A stretch of 46,471 bases of DNA from Bacteroidota bacterium (GTDB lineage: Bacteria; Bacteroidota; Bacteroidia; Flavobacteriales_D; Sanyastnellaceae): NCBI GenBank assembly GCA_027593035.1, contig JAQCJQ010000004.1, positions 1-46,471 of the forward strand, in the 5' to 3' direction. This document shows positions 8,355-16,664 of the stretch, in pieces. The notes under the pieces are model-generated. The model saw only the letters and a program-made list of their open reading frames with translations, ran no database searches and was not told the origin of the DNA. The position numbers and the translations under genes are program-made. Positions within the stretch are counted from its first letter, which is position 1; each line of letters starts with the position of its first letter.

Positions 8355-9023
8355 ATGCCTCGAATCCAGCAACTTGGTCATTATTGGATCGTGATTTTGA
8401 ATTGCATTTTCAATGCGATGTGTGATAAAGAAACGACGTCTGCAGTGCCGTTGGTTTTTCGCAGTGGATCTTTAGGAAGCGTGACTTTCCAGTTGAACCA
8501 AGCCTCCCAATGTCATAGGTGTTTGCGCGTTGATTGAAGATGTGAAAACGGGTCATCTAGAGGCATTGGGTGGAGACCCTATGGTCATCGAATTGGAATC
8601 GAATACAGCTTAGACGGATCGTTTTCAGTTGACATTTATGAATGCGCCCATGTTTGAATCTTCTGTTTCTCATTGCGAAGCGGGCGTAATCCACTTTGAC
8701 GGTGAAGAGTCTGAATTGTAGAAGATCAATTGGTCGACAGTTTCTGGTAATTTGGATGAAACAGGATGCGCTTCAGGATTGTATGCGGGTGATTATGTAC
8801 TCGAGTGATCAATGCCTTGACCCAATGTCAAGTGCTCTCGACCAAGAGCATCCCGGAAGTTTGTCTCGGATATTTCAATCTGAACGGTGGACGGGATATT
8901 ACGGGCTTGCTCTTGTTATTGGGGGAGTTACAACCGGTTATTGGGGTTGAGTCAGTCAAATTCTTCGATACGGATTCTGACGGGGCGACGACAGCTTCTG
9001 ATTGGGTGTTATTTCATGCGTAA
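8355..9023 (+). pseudogene. Decayed secreted protein with dockerin/EF-hand-like C-terminus
   Basis: No continuous frame remains, but successive pieces read like one protein. The pieces are VPLVFRSGSLGSVTFQLN (frame of 8355), VIGVCALIEDVKTGHLEALGG (8509 onward, next frame), stop TAG 8611, then DRFQLTFMNAPMFESSVSHCEAG and IHFDGEES, stop TAG 8719, then INWSTVSGNLDETGCASGLYAGDYVLE. After another frame change at about 8800 comes VCLGYFNLNGGRDITGLLLLLGEL and FDTDSDGATTASDWVLF, ending at TAA 9021. The last part matches the paired EF-hand/dockerin-like repeats at the end of the metalloprotease gene at 9791-11851. At least two frameshifts and several stops exclude a working gene. The surrounding DNA is AT-richer than average. 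Confidence 0.7.
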
Positions 9024-9050
9024 ATTGCAATGGATTAATTATTCAGGCGT

Positions 9051-9407
9051 TTGCTTGAGAATAGAATAACATTGATTAATCGAAATGCTCGGAAATTAGT
9101 TGTGCTGGTCTTAATGCTCAGTCCACTTGTGGTTTTTTCCCAGTGTAGTGGGTGGGGTGGCTACGTTGAAAACGGGAATGAAATTGATTGTAGCGATGGG
9201 AATGGCTGTTGCCAAGTGGAGGGTGCGTGCAATGCGCCTTGCTCTAATTACGATTTCGATTTTAGCGATACAGAGGGATGCGATTTGTCGTGCACTCCCA
9301 TCGACAGCGGTGTTCTGTTCTTGCTCATTGGAGGCGGATTTTTCGGAGCGTTTATGCTCAACCGCCGGAAGGAGTTGGAGCTGATTGCTGAGGAAGTGAA
9401 GAGCTAA
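9051..9407 (+). CDS. Small Cys-rich secreted protein with PID-CTERM-like sorting signal
   Basis: A 118-residue product if TTG 9051 is used; TTG 9072 (111 residues) starts closer to the signal peptide NARKLVVLVLMLSPLVVFSQ and may be the real start. No ATG gives a full signal peptide. The mature part is about 50 residues with eight cysteines (including a CC pair) and several acidic residues. It is followed by TPIDSG, a hydrophobic helix (VLFLLIGGGFFGAFML), and the basic cluster NRRKE plus a short tail. This three-part C-terminus (PID motif, helix, basic residues) resembles the PID-CTERM signals of Bacteroidota, which are thought to be handled by a dedicated sorting enzyme; none is in the window. 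A terminator follows at 9426. Function unknown. Confidence 0.7.
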   Translation: MLENRITLINRNARKLVVLVLMLSPLVVFSQCSGWGGYVENGNEIDCSDGNGCCQVEGACNAPCSNYDFDFSDTEGCDLSCTPIDSGVLFLLIGGGFFGAFMLNRRKELELIAEEVKS

Positions 9408-9425
9408 GGCTTTCATTGCCACAAT

Positions 9426-9456
9426 AAAAAAAGGACCTCGTAGGGGTCCTTTTTTT
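9426..9456. terminator. Terminator after the Cys-rich peptide gene
   Basis: An A-run plus GGACC (9426-9436) pairs with GGTCC plus a T-run (9445-9456) around a short loop. The A and T tracts on both sides would let it act in both directions. Confidence 0.85.
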
Positions 9457-9790
9457 GTGCCCATGTTTTCAATGTGAAGCGCTCACCGCATGGTGATCGG
9501 ACAGACAAGAACGGTACCTGTTGAACGTACAGAGAGGTGGGAAGAGAAGACAGCTGGCCCTACGCGCGTCTCCTTCGGTAAAAGCCAAGGAAGCAATGCT
9601 CCTTCGGCGGTCAGTCCGTTGGATGGAAGTCATCGGCAACGCTTGGGGTTGAACATCCAGATGAATCGGGCATCAAAGCGCTCGATGCCCAGCGAGCTCA
9701 AACGAGACGTCGTCCAATAACGAGGACAAGGGAAGTAAAATCAAATCCAAATGGGCTAACACCAATACCGACTTACCGCCAACTTCCCAA
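9457..9790. other. Gap between peptide terminator and metalloprotease stop
   Basis: About 330 bases with no credible gene. Short open frames on both strands show no domain. A minus-strand piece ending at 9483 reads TGTVLVCPITMR, which faintly resembles the end of a T9SS domain, but this is too little to call a relic. Confidence 0.4.
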
Positions 9791-11851
9791 TCAACAATCC
9801 TCCCCAAACATGGCGAGGAACAACAACATATCGGCGACGGTGACAGAGCCGTCTCCGTTGATATCGGCAGCAGAACAATCTGCGGTGCATCCGAAATCAC
9901 CGAGTAGGATCAACAAGTCCGCCACCTCAACGGTGCCGTTGTTGTTGACGTCTTCAGCGCATCCGAGGGCATTGCCATCGCAATCGAAATCGGCCATCGG
10001 ATAAGTGCAGTCTCCCTCATCCGTGGCATCCGCGTTGTAGTTACACGCCAAAGCGTCTTGGCAACCCGCGACTTCATCGGCGTTGCAAACGCCATCGTCG
10101 TCGTCGTCACCATCGACTACAGAACCGGATCCATCCGTCTCACCCGAACACGTGTCGCACCCTGCCGCAAAAAGGCAGGAATTGTCAGCGATCGTTGCGG
10201 CAACATTGAAATTACAAGCCGTCGTATCCATGCAGCCATCCACATCTTCTCCGGGCAATCCGAGGCAGAAATTGGTCAAACTCAGCGTTCCATCCCAGCT
10301 CGCTGAGGATCCGGCAGAGCTGTAGCCATTGACGACTTCTAAGGTCCAAACTCCTGAACCGGTTAAGCCGAATGAAGAGAGGTCGACACCATGTGTATAG
10401 GTTCCTTCAGCACTCACGTTCCAGCTGCTGGGCCAATCGCTGGCGATGGCGTAACCCAAGGTCATGTCATACCCCCCGATTTCAATGCACGATCCGTTCG
10501 GGTCGCAGATCCCGATGATTACATCGCCGGCCCAACTGCCTCCCGCAGAGGCGGAATAAGCCATGCTAACGTCCAACTGATCGAGTCCAGTGCTGCTCGT
10601 AGCTTCCATCGTGAACGATTCACTGGAAGTGCCTGTGAGGTTGTTGACGGCGAATGTCCAATCGCTGGTGCAGCTGCACGGTACGCCAGCCTGTGGCATA
10701 ATGCACGATCCATCATCCACCGTAGCATCGGCGTCGTAGTTGCACGCTTCCGCATCGGTACAGCCCTGACAACTGAAATCGCAGCTGCCATCGTCTTCCG
10801 TCGCAGCGCTATCGTAATTGCAGGCGGTAGCATCTGTGCAGCCACATCCCGTCGTGCATGCCGGAGCACACCCGTCAGAAGTCGCCAAGCTGGCCCGGAA
10901 GCCTCCTGGGGCAAACAAGGCTTGCATGCGGGATTTTTGACCGGATGTGAACAGGTTCATGCACGCGTCGTCCGAATAGTCCATGTAGTTCTGCACCATG
11001 TCCGTGCTGCTGCAACTCACATGGCCCGTAGCGCAACCGAAATTTGAAGCATCGGAATTCGGCGTGTCCGTGACTTGGTCGTCTTGGTTGCAATTGCCAT
11101 CGCCCCAAATGTGATAAAGGTTCAGCCAGTGACCAACCTCGTGTGTGGCTGTTCTACCCAAGTCAAATGGCGCGGTGGCCGTTCCCATGTCACCGACATA
11201 GCGGTAATCGCAAACGACGCCGTCGGTCGATGCCGACCCGCCAGGAAACTGCGCATAACCCAAGATGCCCCCGCCGATATTGCACACCCAAAAGTTGAGA
11301 TATGATCCCGCTGGCCAGGCATTAGAACCTCCAGAGTTGGAGAACTTGACGTTGTCGGATGTTCCAAAGGATGACACGGATGTGGAAACGCGGAGAATCC
11401 CATCGGTGGGATTGCCTTCGGGATCGTTGGTCGCCAAACAAAACTCCACTTCGGAATCAGCGGCTTGCGACCACGTGTTGTCAGCATCGCTGTTGAGGCG
11501 ACGGAAATCGTCATTCAGGATTTGCAACTGCGAAAGAATTTGCGCGTCGCTGATGTTCTGGCTCCCGTTGGCATAAACCACATGGAACACCACCGGAATG
11601 GTCACGACTGTGCTGGCTTGATTTGACCGTTGCTCGCCCGACTGAGACTCCCAATGCTGCGTCTGTTGCTCAATGCGCGTGCGCATTTCCGAAAACTTCG
11701 CTCCGCCCATCATTTCCACATACTTGTCATGCGAGGCACACGTGCGGTGCGCGGGAACTTCAGTGGAATTGGCAGTGGCAGTGGCCGCGTCTTGAGCATT
11801 CCCGAACGAAATGACCAAGCAAAGTGCGAAAAGTAAGATGGGAGTGCGCAT
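9791..11851 (-). CDS. Secreted M43 (pappalysin-type) zinc metalloprotease with GCTD repeats and EF-hand pair
   Basis: A 686-residue protein from ATG 11851, where a clear signal peptide (MRTPILLFALCLVISFGNAQ) begins; the frame extends further upstream without support. The protease domain has HEVGHWLNLYH (His237, Glu238, His241, His247) and the Met-turn NYMDYSDD at about 289, as in cytophagalysin/pappalysin-like enzymes. Two GCTD..ACNY..A..DDGSC repeats (336-385) precede a P-domain-like beta module (about 395-540, containing GVWTLEVVNGYSS), and two more such repeats follow. The last 50 residues form two EF-hand/dockerin-like units, DVNNNGTVEVADLLILLGDFG and DINGDGSVTVADMLLFLAMFG. No usual T9SS sorting domain is seen, so the way it reaches or binds the surface is unclear. 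Confidence 0.9.
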   Translation of the reverse strand: MRTPILLFALCLVISFGNAQDAATATANSTEVPAHRTCASHDKYVEMMGGAKFSEMRTRIEQQTQHWESQSGEQRSNQASTVVTIPVVFHVVYANGSQNISDAQILSQLQILNDDFRRLNSDADNTWSQAADSEVEFCLATNDPEGNPTDGILRVSTSVSSFGTSDNVKFSNSGGSNAWPAGSYLNFWVCNIGGGILGYAQFPGGSASTDGVVCDYRYVGDMGTATAPFDLGRTATHEVGHWLNLYHIWGDGNCNQDDQVTDTPNSDASNFGCATGHVSCSSTDMVQNYMDYSDDACMNLFTSGQKSRMQALFAPGGFRASLATSDGCAPACTTGCGCTDATACNYDSAATEDDGSCDFSCQGCTDAEACNYDADATVDDGSCIMPQAGVPCSCTSDWTFAVNNLTGTSSESFTMEATSSTGLDQLDVSMAYSASAGGSWAGDVIIGICDPNGSCIEIGGYDMTLGYAIASDWPSSWNVSAEGTYTHGVDLSSFGLTGSGVWTLEVVNGYSSAGSSASWDGTLSLTNFCLGLPGEDVDGCMDTTACNFNVAATIADNSCLFAAGCDTCSGETDGSGSVVDGDDDDDGVCNADEVAGCQDALACNYNADATDEGDCTYPMADFDCDGNALGCAEDVNNNGTVEVADLLILLGDFGCTADCSAADINGDGSVTVADMLLFLAMFGEDC

Positions 11852-11874
11852 CGTGAAAGCAATTTGATTTACTT

Positions 11875-11882
11875 CCAAGATA
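11875..11882 (-). promoter_or_regulatory. Putative -7 box (TATCTTGG) of the metalloprotease gene
   Basis: TATCTTGG on the minus strand lies 24 bases before the chosen start, in an AT-rich stretch. It differs at one base from the Bacteroidota TAnnTTTG box, and the same octamer recurs before two other genes here. No clear TTG at -33. Confidence 0.45.
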
Positions 11883-11940
11883 TTAAAAAAGACGATGTAA
11901 ACCGATCGAAAGGAGCTGAATACCCCTTTTTTCAGGGATC

Positions 11941-13038
11941 TTAGGCCAATAGTTCCTTGCGCCCCAAGCTCCACAACATTCTAGTGTGCAGCGCAAGGGC
12001 TCCAGCAAATGTGGTGGATGAACGGTAAGGCAAGCCAAACTCTTCTGCAGTTTTCTTCACAATGGGCGCCAATGCGCTGAAGTGAATGTGTGAAATCTGG
12101 GGAAACAAGTGGTGTTCAATTTGGTGGTTGAGACCTCCGCACATCCACGTGAAGAGCTTGGACCCTGTTCCGAAATTGGCGGTTGTTTTCAATTGGTGTG
12201 ACAAGGGATCATCCTCCATTTTCGCCCCGGCTTCTGCTTCTGCGAACTGCAATTCTTCAAGAACGTGAGCTGGCTGAAAGATGGATGCGAGGATCAGACC
12301 CGTCACGGCGTGCATGACCATCCATCCAAGGAGAACCTGAACGAGGGACAACCCACTGAACAATGCTGGAATGACTAAAATATAAGTGAAGTAGATGACT
12401 TTAGAAATCAACAATTCACTGAAGAGTCTTCCAAAAGTTGACCCGGAAGATTTAATGAGATCCTTGCTTTTGTAACGATAGAGAGCGATCCAGTCTTTTG
12501 CGGTCATCCAAAACAGCGTCATGATGCAATAGAAGAACCAGGCATAGATGAACTGAAGTTTGTGAATCTTCTTGAGAGGTCGATTGGGTGTAAAGCGCAA
12601 AATGCCCGGCGTGTCAATGTCTTCATCCAATCCGCTGATGTTCGTGAAGGAATGGTGCAGCACATTGTGCTGGATTCGCCAGAGAGCAGCGCTACCACCG
12701 ACGAGGTCCAATACCCGCCCAACGATGTTGTTGACCTTCTTGCTTTTGCTGTACGAACCATGATTGGCATCGTGCATCACATTGAGACCAATCCCCGCCA
12801 ATCCAAAACCCATGGCGACTTCGGCCACCCAAAACCACGGACCTCCACCGATGGTTCCAAAGGCGAACAATGCCCAGGGAACAAAGAATAGAGCGATCAT
12901 GGAAACACTCTTTACATGCAAACGCCAATCTCCTTTGCGTGAACGTCCAGATTCTTCGAAGTAAGCATCAACGCGGGCTTTCAAGGTCTTGCTAAAAGCA
13001 GAGGCATCACGGTTGAATCGAACGATGGGAATTTGCAT
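11941..13038 (-). CDS. Membrane fatty acid desaturase (acyl-CoA/linoleoyl type)
   Basis: A 365-residue integral membrane di-iron enzyme that introduces a double bond into acyl chains. The three histidine boxes are HDANH (89-93), QHNVLHH (123-129) and HQIEHH (about 310-315); the HQIEHH form is typical of the linoleoyl-CoA/front-end desaturase group. Long hydrophobic segments lie between them. The start at ATG 13038 gives the usual N-terminus, although the frame is open upstream. It stands alone, divergent from tRNA-Val, with a TACCTTCG -7 box 23 bases upstream. Likely role: adjusting membrane fluidity. The exact position of the double bond cannot be read. Confidence 0.93.
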   Translation of the reverse strand: MQIPIVRFNRDASAFSKTLKARVDAYFEESGRSRKGDWRLHVKSVSMIALFFVPWALFAFGTIGGGPWFWVAEVAMGFGLAGIGLNVMHDANHGSYSKSKKVNNIVGRVLDLVGGSAALWRIQHNVLHHSFTNISGLDEDIDTPGILRFTPNRPLKKIHKLQFIYAWFFYCIMTLFWMTAKDWIALYRYKSKDLIKSSGSTFGRLFSELLISKVIYFTYILVIPALFSGLSLVQVLLGWMVMHAVTGLILASIFQPAHVLEELQFAEAEAGAKMEDDPLSHQLKTTANFGTGSKLFTWMCGGLNHQIEHHLFPQISHIHFSALAPIVKKTAEEFGLPYRSSTTFAGALALHTRMLWSLGRKELLA

Positions 13039-13060
13039 GGAGTCTGGATTATCAGAAAGC

Positions 13061-13068
13061 GAAGGTAC
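13061..13068 (-). promoter_or_regulatory. Putative -7 box (TACCTTCG) of the desaturase gene
   Basis: TACCTTCG on the minus strand lies 23 bases upstream of the start, one mismatch to TAnnTTTG. No convincing -33 TTG was found. Confidence 0.4.
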
Positions 13069-13117
13069 GATGCGAATGAATAGTAGAATGTCCTCGATTA
13101 GAACACGGAAGTTTTTG

Positions 13118-13125
13118 TATCTTCG
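13118..13125 (+). promoter_or_regulatory. Putative -7 box (TATCTTCG) of tRNA-Val
   Basis: TATCTTCG lies 45 bases before the tRNA, one mismatch to TAnnTTTG. It would give a short 5' leader removed by RNase P. Confidence 0.4.
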
Positions 13126-13170
13126 CCGTCCGTTGAAGGCATCATTAACTGGTGCAGACAGCAGCATTGA

Positions 13171-13244
13171 GGGCATTTAGCTCAGTTGGTTAGAGCGCTA
13201 CATTGACATTGTAGAGGTCACAGATTCGAATTCTGTATTGCCCA
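13171..13244 (+). tRNA. tRNA-Val (anticodon GAC)
   Basis: 74 bases fold as a full cloverleaf: D arm GCTC/GAGC, anticodon stem CTACA/TGTAG with loop TTGACAT (anticodon GAC), variable loop of 5, T stem ACAGA/TCTGT with loop TTCGAAT, and discriminator A. CCA is not encoded. The acceptor stem pairs at six of seven positions; position 6 against 67 is T-T. A strong terminator follows. Confidence 0.95.
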
Positions 13245-13253
13245 CAAATTGAG

Positions 13254-13291
13254 ACCCCTCGTCTTCCGAACACGGAGGACGAGGGGTTTTT
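13254..13291 (+). terminator. Rho-independent terminator after tRNA-Val
   Basis: A 15-bp stem (13254-13268 with 13273-13287, one G-U pair) has the 4-base loop AACA and is followed by T residues, 10 bases after the tRNA. Confidence 0.92.
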
Positions 13292-13378
13292 GCATTCAGG
13301 CTGGTGCAGCAAGGAGGAACACTCAGAACATTCTGTTGCCATGTGCAAAAAGCGCAAGGATGATGTACCGATCAAGCT

Positions 13379-13408
13379 TTGCTACATCGCCATTGAAGTG
13401 TATTTTCG
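13379..13408 (+). promoter_or_regulatory. Putative promoter of the sugar symporter gene
   Basis: TTG at 13379-13381, 19 bases, then TATTTTCG at 13401-13408: correct spacing for a Bacteroidota promoter, with one mismatch in the -7 box. The ATG is 19 bases further on. Confidence 0.55.
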
Positions 13409-13426
13409 ACACACAATAGAATCATC

Positions 13427-15079
13427 ATGACGGGAACATTTGCCATAGCGGACTACGCGGTTTTCATCGTTTATGCGCTGCTCATTTTGGGTGTTGGATT
13501 GTGGGTGTCCCGCAACAAGGATGGAAAAGAGAAAAGCGCAGAGGATTATTTTTTGGCGAGCAAATCGTTGCCGTGGTGGGCGATTGGGGCATCGTTGATC
13601 GCGGCCAACATTTCCGCCGAACAGTTCATTGGCATGTCCGGATCAGGATTTACACTGGGGCTGGCCATTGCTTCTTATGAATGGATGGCGGCCTTGACGT
13701 TGATCATCGTCGGAAAGTACTTCTTGCCCATTTTCATTGAGAAGGGTTTGTATACGATTCCTGAATTTATCGAGAAGCGCTACTCCACCAATCTCAAAAC
13801 CATCCTGGCGGTATTTTGGATTGCTTTGTACGTCTTTGTGAACCTGGCCTCGGTCCTGTATTTGGGTTCTTTGGCGCTCGAGACAATCATGGGTGTGCCG
13901 ATGGTCTACGGCGTGATGGGATTGGCTTTGTTTGCGGTAGCGTACTCCCTTTATGGGGGCCTATCAGCGGTATCGTGGACGGATGTCATTCAAGTGGTTT
14001 TCCTGATCATCGGGGGAATGGTCACGACTTATTTGGCGCTCAACACGGTTTCAGGAGGCGAAGGCATGTGGGCTGGACTTTCGGCCATCATGGATGCCGC
14101 TCCAGACAAGTTTGCCATGATTTTGGACAAATCGAATCCGGAATATGACAACCTCCCTGGCATCGGTGTGCTGGTTGGTGGCATGTGGGTTGCGAACCTC
14201 TATTACTGGGGTTTCAACCAGTACATCATCCAACGAACGCTGGCAGCCAAGTCGTTGAAAGAGGCGCAAAATGGAATTTTGTTTGCCGCAATTCTCAAAA
14301 TATTCCTCCCCTTGATTGTCGTTGTCCCAGGCATTGCGGCCTACGTGATGATCAACGACCCGGCCATCATGGCTGGTCTGGGCGAAGCGGGACAGCTCAA
14401 CATGCCGACGTCTGAACAAGCCGACAAGGCCTATCCGTGGCTGTTGCAATTTCTCCCCACTGGATTCAAAGGGCTGGCCTTTGCGGCCTTGGCTGCGGCC
14501 ATAGTCTCGTCCTTGGCGTCCATGCTCAACTCGACGGCGACCATTTTCACCATGGACATTTACAAGCAGTACATCAACCCGAATGCAGGTGACCGCGCCA
14601 CGGTGCGCATGGGTCGAATCAGCGCCGTGGTGGCCTTGGTCATTGCGTGTGTGATGGCGCCGCTGCTGGGTGGAATCGATCAGGCGTTCCAATTCATCCA
14701 GGAATACACAGGGATCGTAAGTCCGGGCATCCTGGCGGTCTTCATCCTGGGATTGTTCTGGAAGAAAACAACCAATCAAGGGGCCATTACCGGAGCGTTG
14801 GCATCCATTCCGATTGCGATGTATTTCAAGATCGCTCCCAAAGGCTGGTCAGGCAGCGCCCTGTTTGTTGACCTGCCTTTCTTGCACCAAATGGGTTACA
14901 CGACGTTGTTGACGATGCTGGTCATTGCCATCGTGAGTTGGTCCCAAAACAAAGGCGCTGACGACGAAAAAGGCATCGCCATTTCCACGGAAACGTTCAA
15001 GACGGGGAGCATTTACAACGTAGGTGCCTTCGCTGTGATGATCGTGTTGGTGGCGTTGTATGGACTGTTCTGGAGCTAA
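13427..15079 (+). CDS. Sodium/sugar symporter of the SGLT type
   Basis: A 550-residue membrane protein of the solute:sodium symporter family. The first-helix break ASLIAANISAEQFIGMSGSG (about 55-73) and IVSSLASMLNSTATIFTMD (about 357-375) are nearly those of the Vibrio galactose transporter vSGLT. They contain the Na2-site residues (Ala and Ile on helix 1, the Ser pair on helix 8) and the sugar-site Asn/Glu region. Motif YSLYGGLSAVSWTDVIQ is also typical. Sodium-driven uptake of a hexose or similar sugar is therefore likely; the specific sugar is not determined. It is transcribed alone towards the Asp-box protein gene, 9 bases away. Confidence 0.93.
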   Translation: MTGTFAIADYAVFIVYALLILGVGLWVSRNKDGKEKSAEDYFLASKSLPWWAIGASLIAANISAEQFIGMSGSGFTLGLAIASYEWMAALTLIIVGKYFLPIFIEKGLYTIPEFIEKRYSTNLKTILAVFWIALYVFVNLASVLYLGSLALETIMGVPMVYGVMGLALFAVAYSLYGGLSAVSWTDVIQVVFLIIGGMVTTYLALNTVSGGEGMWAGLSAIMDAAPDKFAMILDKSNPEYDNLPGIGVLVGGMWVANLYYWGFNQYIIQRTLAAKSLKEAQNGILFAAILKIFLPLIVVVPGIAAYVMINDPAIMAGLGEAGQLNMPTSEQADKAYPWLLQFLPTGFKGLAFAALAAAIVSSLASMLNSTATIFTMDIYKQYINPNAGDRATVRMGRISAVVALVIACVMAPLLGGIDQAFQFIQEYTGIVSPGILAVFILGLFWKKTTNQGAITGALASIPIAMYFKIAPKGWSGSALFVDLPFLHQMGYTTLLTMLVIAIVSWSQNKGADDEKGIAISTETFKTGSIYNVGAFAVMIVLVALYGLFWS

Positions 15080-15088
15080 TACAGCAGA

Positions 15089-16606
15089 TTACTGCGGCTT
15101 GACGACTTGATGAGACCAACGGTTGCCGTTGGAATTGACCACGGATACGATCCAATTTCCAGCAGACGGCACGTCGATGAAAATCTGATTGAGCTGGTTG
15201 CAGGGGCCTTGTGACACCTGTCGGCCTTGAACATCCCAAAGGGTCCAATCCCCTGTAGACCAGGATTCCGGAAGATTCAATAGAACGCCGGCGGCGGTGG
15301 TCTTGCAGACCGGTAGCGTCAAGGCGTGAGGTTCACTCACGTCAAAAGGAATTTCTATGCCGCCTTTGAGGTACTTGACCGTTCCATCACTGCTGTTTTG
15401 CCATACCAGGTGGAGGGTTGGCATGTCGTCTGTTCCGGTAAACGCCAATTGAGGGCGGCGGTGTTGTCCAGACCACTCCCCAGTGAGGTTGACGGCGATA
15501 TCCGTTAACGTTGTGCCATTGCTCACGGCCAATTGGACATCATACCCGCCTGAATTTTGTTCCCAGGCCAATGCGATGATCGGGTCGCCATTGGGGGGGC
15601 TCCACAAATCCATGGTGGGATTGTTTTGCGTCGCATTCTCGAACTGGTTGACAGTAACGGGCACGGTCCCAAGGAGAGCGCCTGCGCCATTGTTGGCATC
15701 CAAATCCATCGAGCTAACATAGACGCGGCTTTGGCCGGTAACGCCTCCGCCGTTCATGAACGCAGCACGCCATGATCCGTCGGGAAACGGTCCGCAAACC
15801 GTCGGTCCAGAAGCGGGACAACTGTTGATGACCCAATCGATTGGATCCATATCGACCGCCGTGTCCCAATTGACGCCATCGTCGGAACCGATAAGCCAGA
15901 AATCCCGCACATTGTTGTTGTTGTTCCGCACCAAATCGTAATACCGACCATTGCCCCAAAAAGGAAGCGACGGGCAGCATTCGCAGACCGCGTCGCCGTC
16001 TACGGCTTCACTGGCATTGACTGCAGGCAACCAGGATGCTCCCCCATCATTGGATTTTAATATGCCTTCATAGACCAAGTTGGTTCCGACCTTGACTCCG
16101 GCAAAGGGGTTGCCGTCTGGATCCATCCCAACGCAAGGCATGAAGTGATCCGTGGTTGCTTCAGGCACCATGGAAACCGGGGCTTCCCAGGTGACACCTC
16201 CATCATGAGAGGATACCGAACGCGCACCGGTATCCCAATCACCACTGAGCATGTAGGTCAGGGTAATGTCGTCCCCAAACGCTGCCATTTGCGGCCCTTC
16301 GGAGTCAGACATGAAGATGTTTTCTTCGGGATCAATTGCGGTGGGTTCGGTGAAGGCTTGGCTTGTGTTGTCCCACTTGCACACATACAAATGGCCACTA
16401 CCACCAAAACAAAGCACCAACTCATCGGAGCTGTTGGTGACCAACCCAATCGACTTGTTGCCGAAATCGCTCAACGCCACATCCATCGGTTCCCCATCTG
16501 GGACGAAGACAAGGGAGCCTTGTGCGATGAGTGTTGGCGATGCCAGCAAAACGAAGGCAGTAACCAAAGCGAAAGCCAGCTGGCGGAGTTGTTTATTTGA
16601 ATTCAT
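15089..16606 (-). CDS. Asp-box (sialidase-like) beta-propeller T9SS protein
   Basis: A 505-residue secreted protein from ATG 16606 with signal peptide QLAFALVTAFVLLASPTLIAQ. Three Asp boxes are visible: SHDGGVTW, SNDGGASW and SDDGVNW, the repeats that mark sialidase/BNR propeller blades. A cysteine-rich VCECCPSLPFWG segment sits between blades. I do not see the catalytic arginine triad, so enzymatic sialidase activity is uncertain. The C-terminus (WTLWDVQGRQVSQG, VPSAGNWIVSVVNSNG, HQVVKPQ) is a type A T9SS sorting domain. A TATCTTGG box lies 30 bases upstream. It faces the sugar symporter, which could import released sugar, but that link is inference. Confidence 0.82.
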   Translation of the reverse strand: MNSNKQLRQLAFALVTAFVLLASPTLIAQGSLVFVPDGEPMDVALSDFGNKSIGLVTNSSDELVLCFGGSGHLYVCKWDNTSQAFTEPTAIDPEENIFMSDSEGPQMAAFGDDITLTYMLSGDWDTGARSVSSHDGGVTWEAPVSMVPEATTDHFMPCVGMDPDGNPFAGVKVGTNLVYEGILKSNDGGASWLPAVNASEAVDGDAVCECCPSLPFWGNGRYYDLVRNNNNNVRDFWLIGSDDGVNWDTAVDMDPIDWVINSCPASGPTVCGPFPDGSWRAAFMNGGGVTGQSRVYVSSMDLDANNGAGALLGTVPVTVNQFENATQNNPTMDLWSPPNGDPIIALAWEQNSGGYDVQLAVSNGTTLTDIAVNLTGEWSGQHRRPQLAFTGTDDMPTLHLVWQNSSDGTVKYLKGGIEIPFDVSEPHALTLPVCKTTAAGVLLNLPESWSTGDWTLWDVQGRQVSQGPCNQLNQIFIDVPSAGNWIVSVVNSNGNRWSHQVVKPQ

Positions 16607-16635
16607 TCTAAATACCATAAATGAGGGAGGTGTGG

Positions 16636-16643
16636 CCAAGATA
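16636..16643 (-). promoter_or_regulatory. Putative -7 box (TATCTTGG) of the Asp-box protein gene
   Basis: TATCTTGG on the minus strand lies 30 bases before the start codon, identical to the box before the metalloprotease gene. It lies just inside the region between this gene and feoA. Confidence 0.4.
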
Positions 16644-16664
16644 CATCGGCTTATTTTTGCGGGC

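Noticed and set aside
9457-9790. Relic of a T9SS domain on the minus strand ending at 9483
   Set aside because: Only about a dozen residues look suggestive, with no supporting upstream motif.
10391-11047. 218-codon plus-strand open frame inside the metalloprotease gene
   Set aside because: It lies opposite a gene with a complete protease domain and known repeats, has no recognisable domain, and is an effect of GC-rich codon usage.
14051-14779. 242-codon minus-strand open frame in the sugar symporter gene
   Set aside because: Antisense to vSGLT motifs; composition typical of a reverse-strand shadow.
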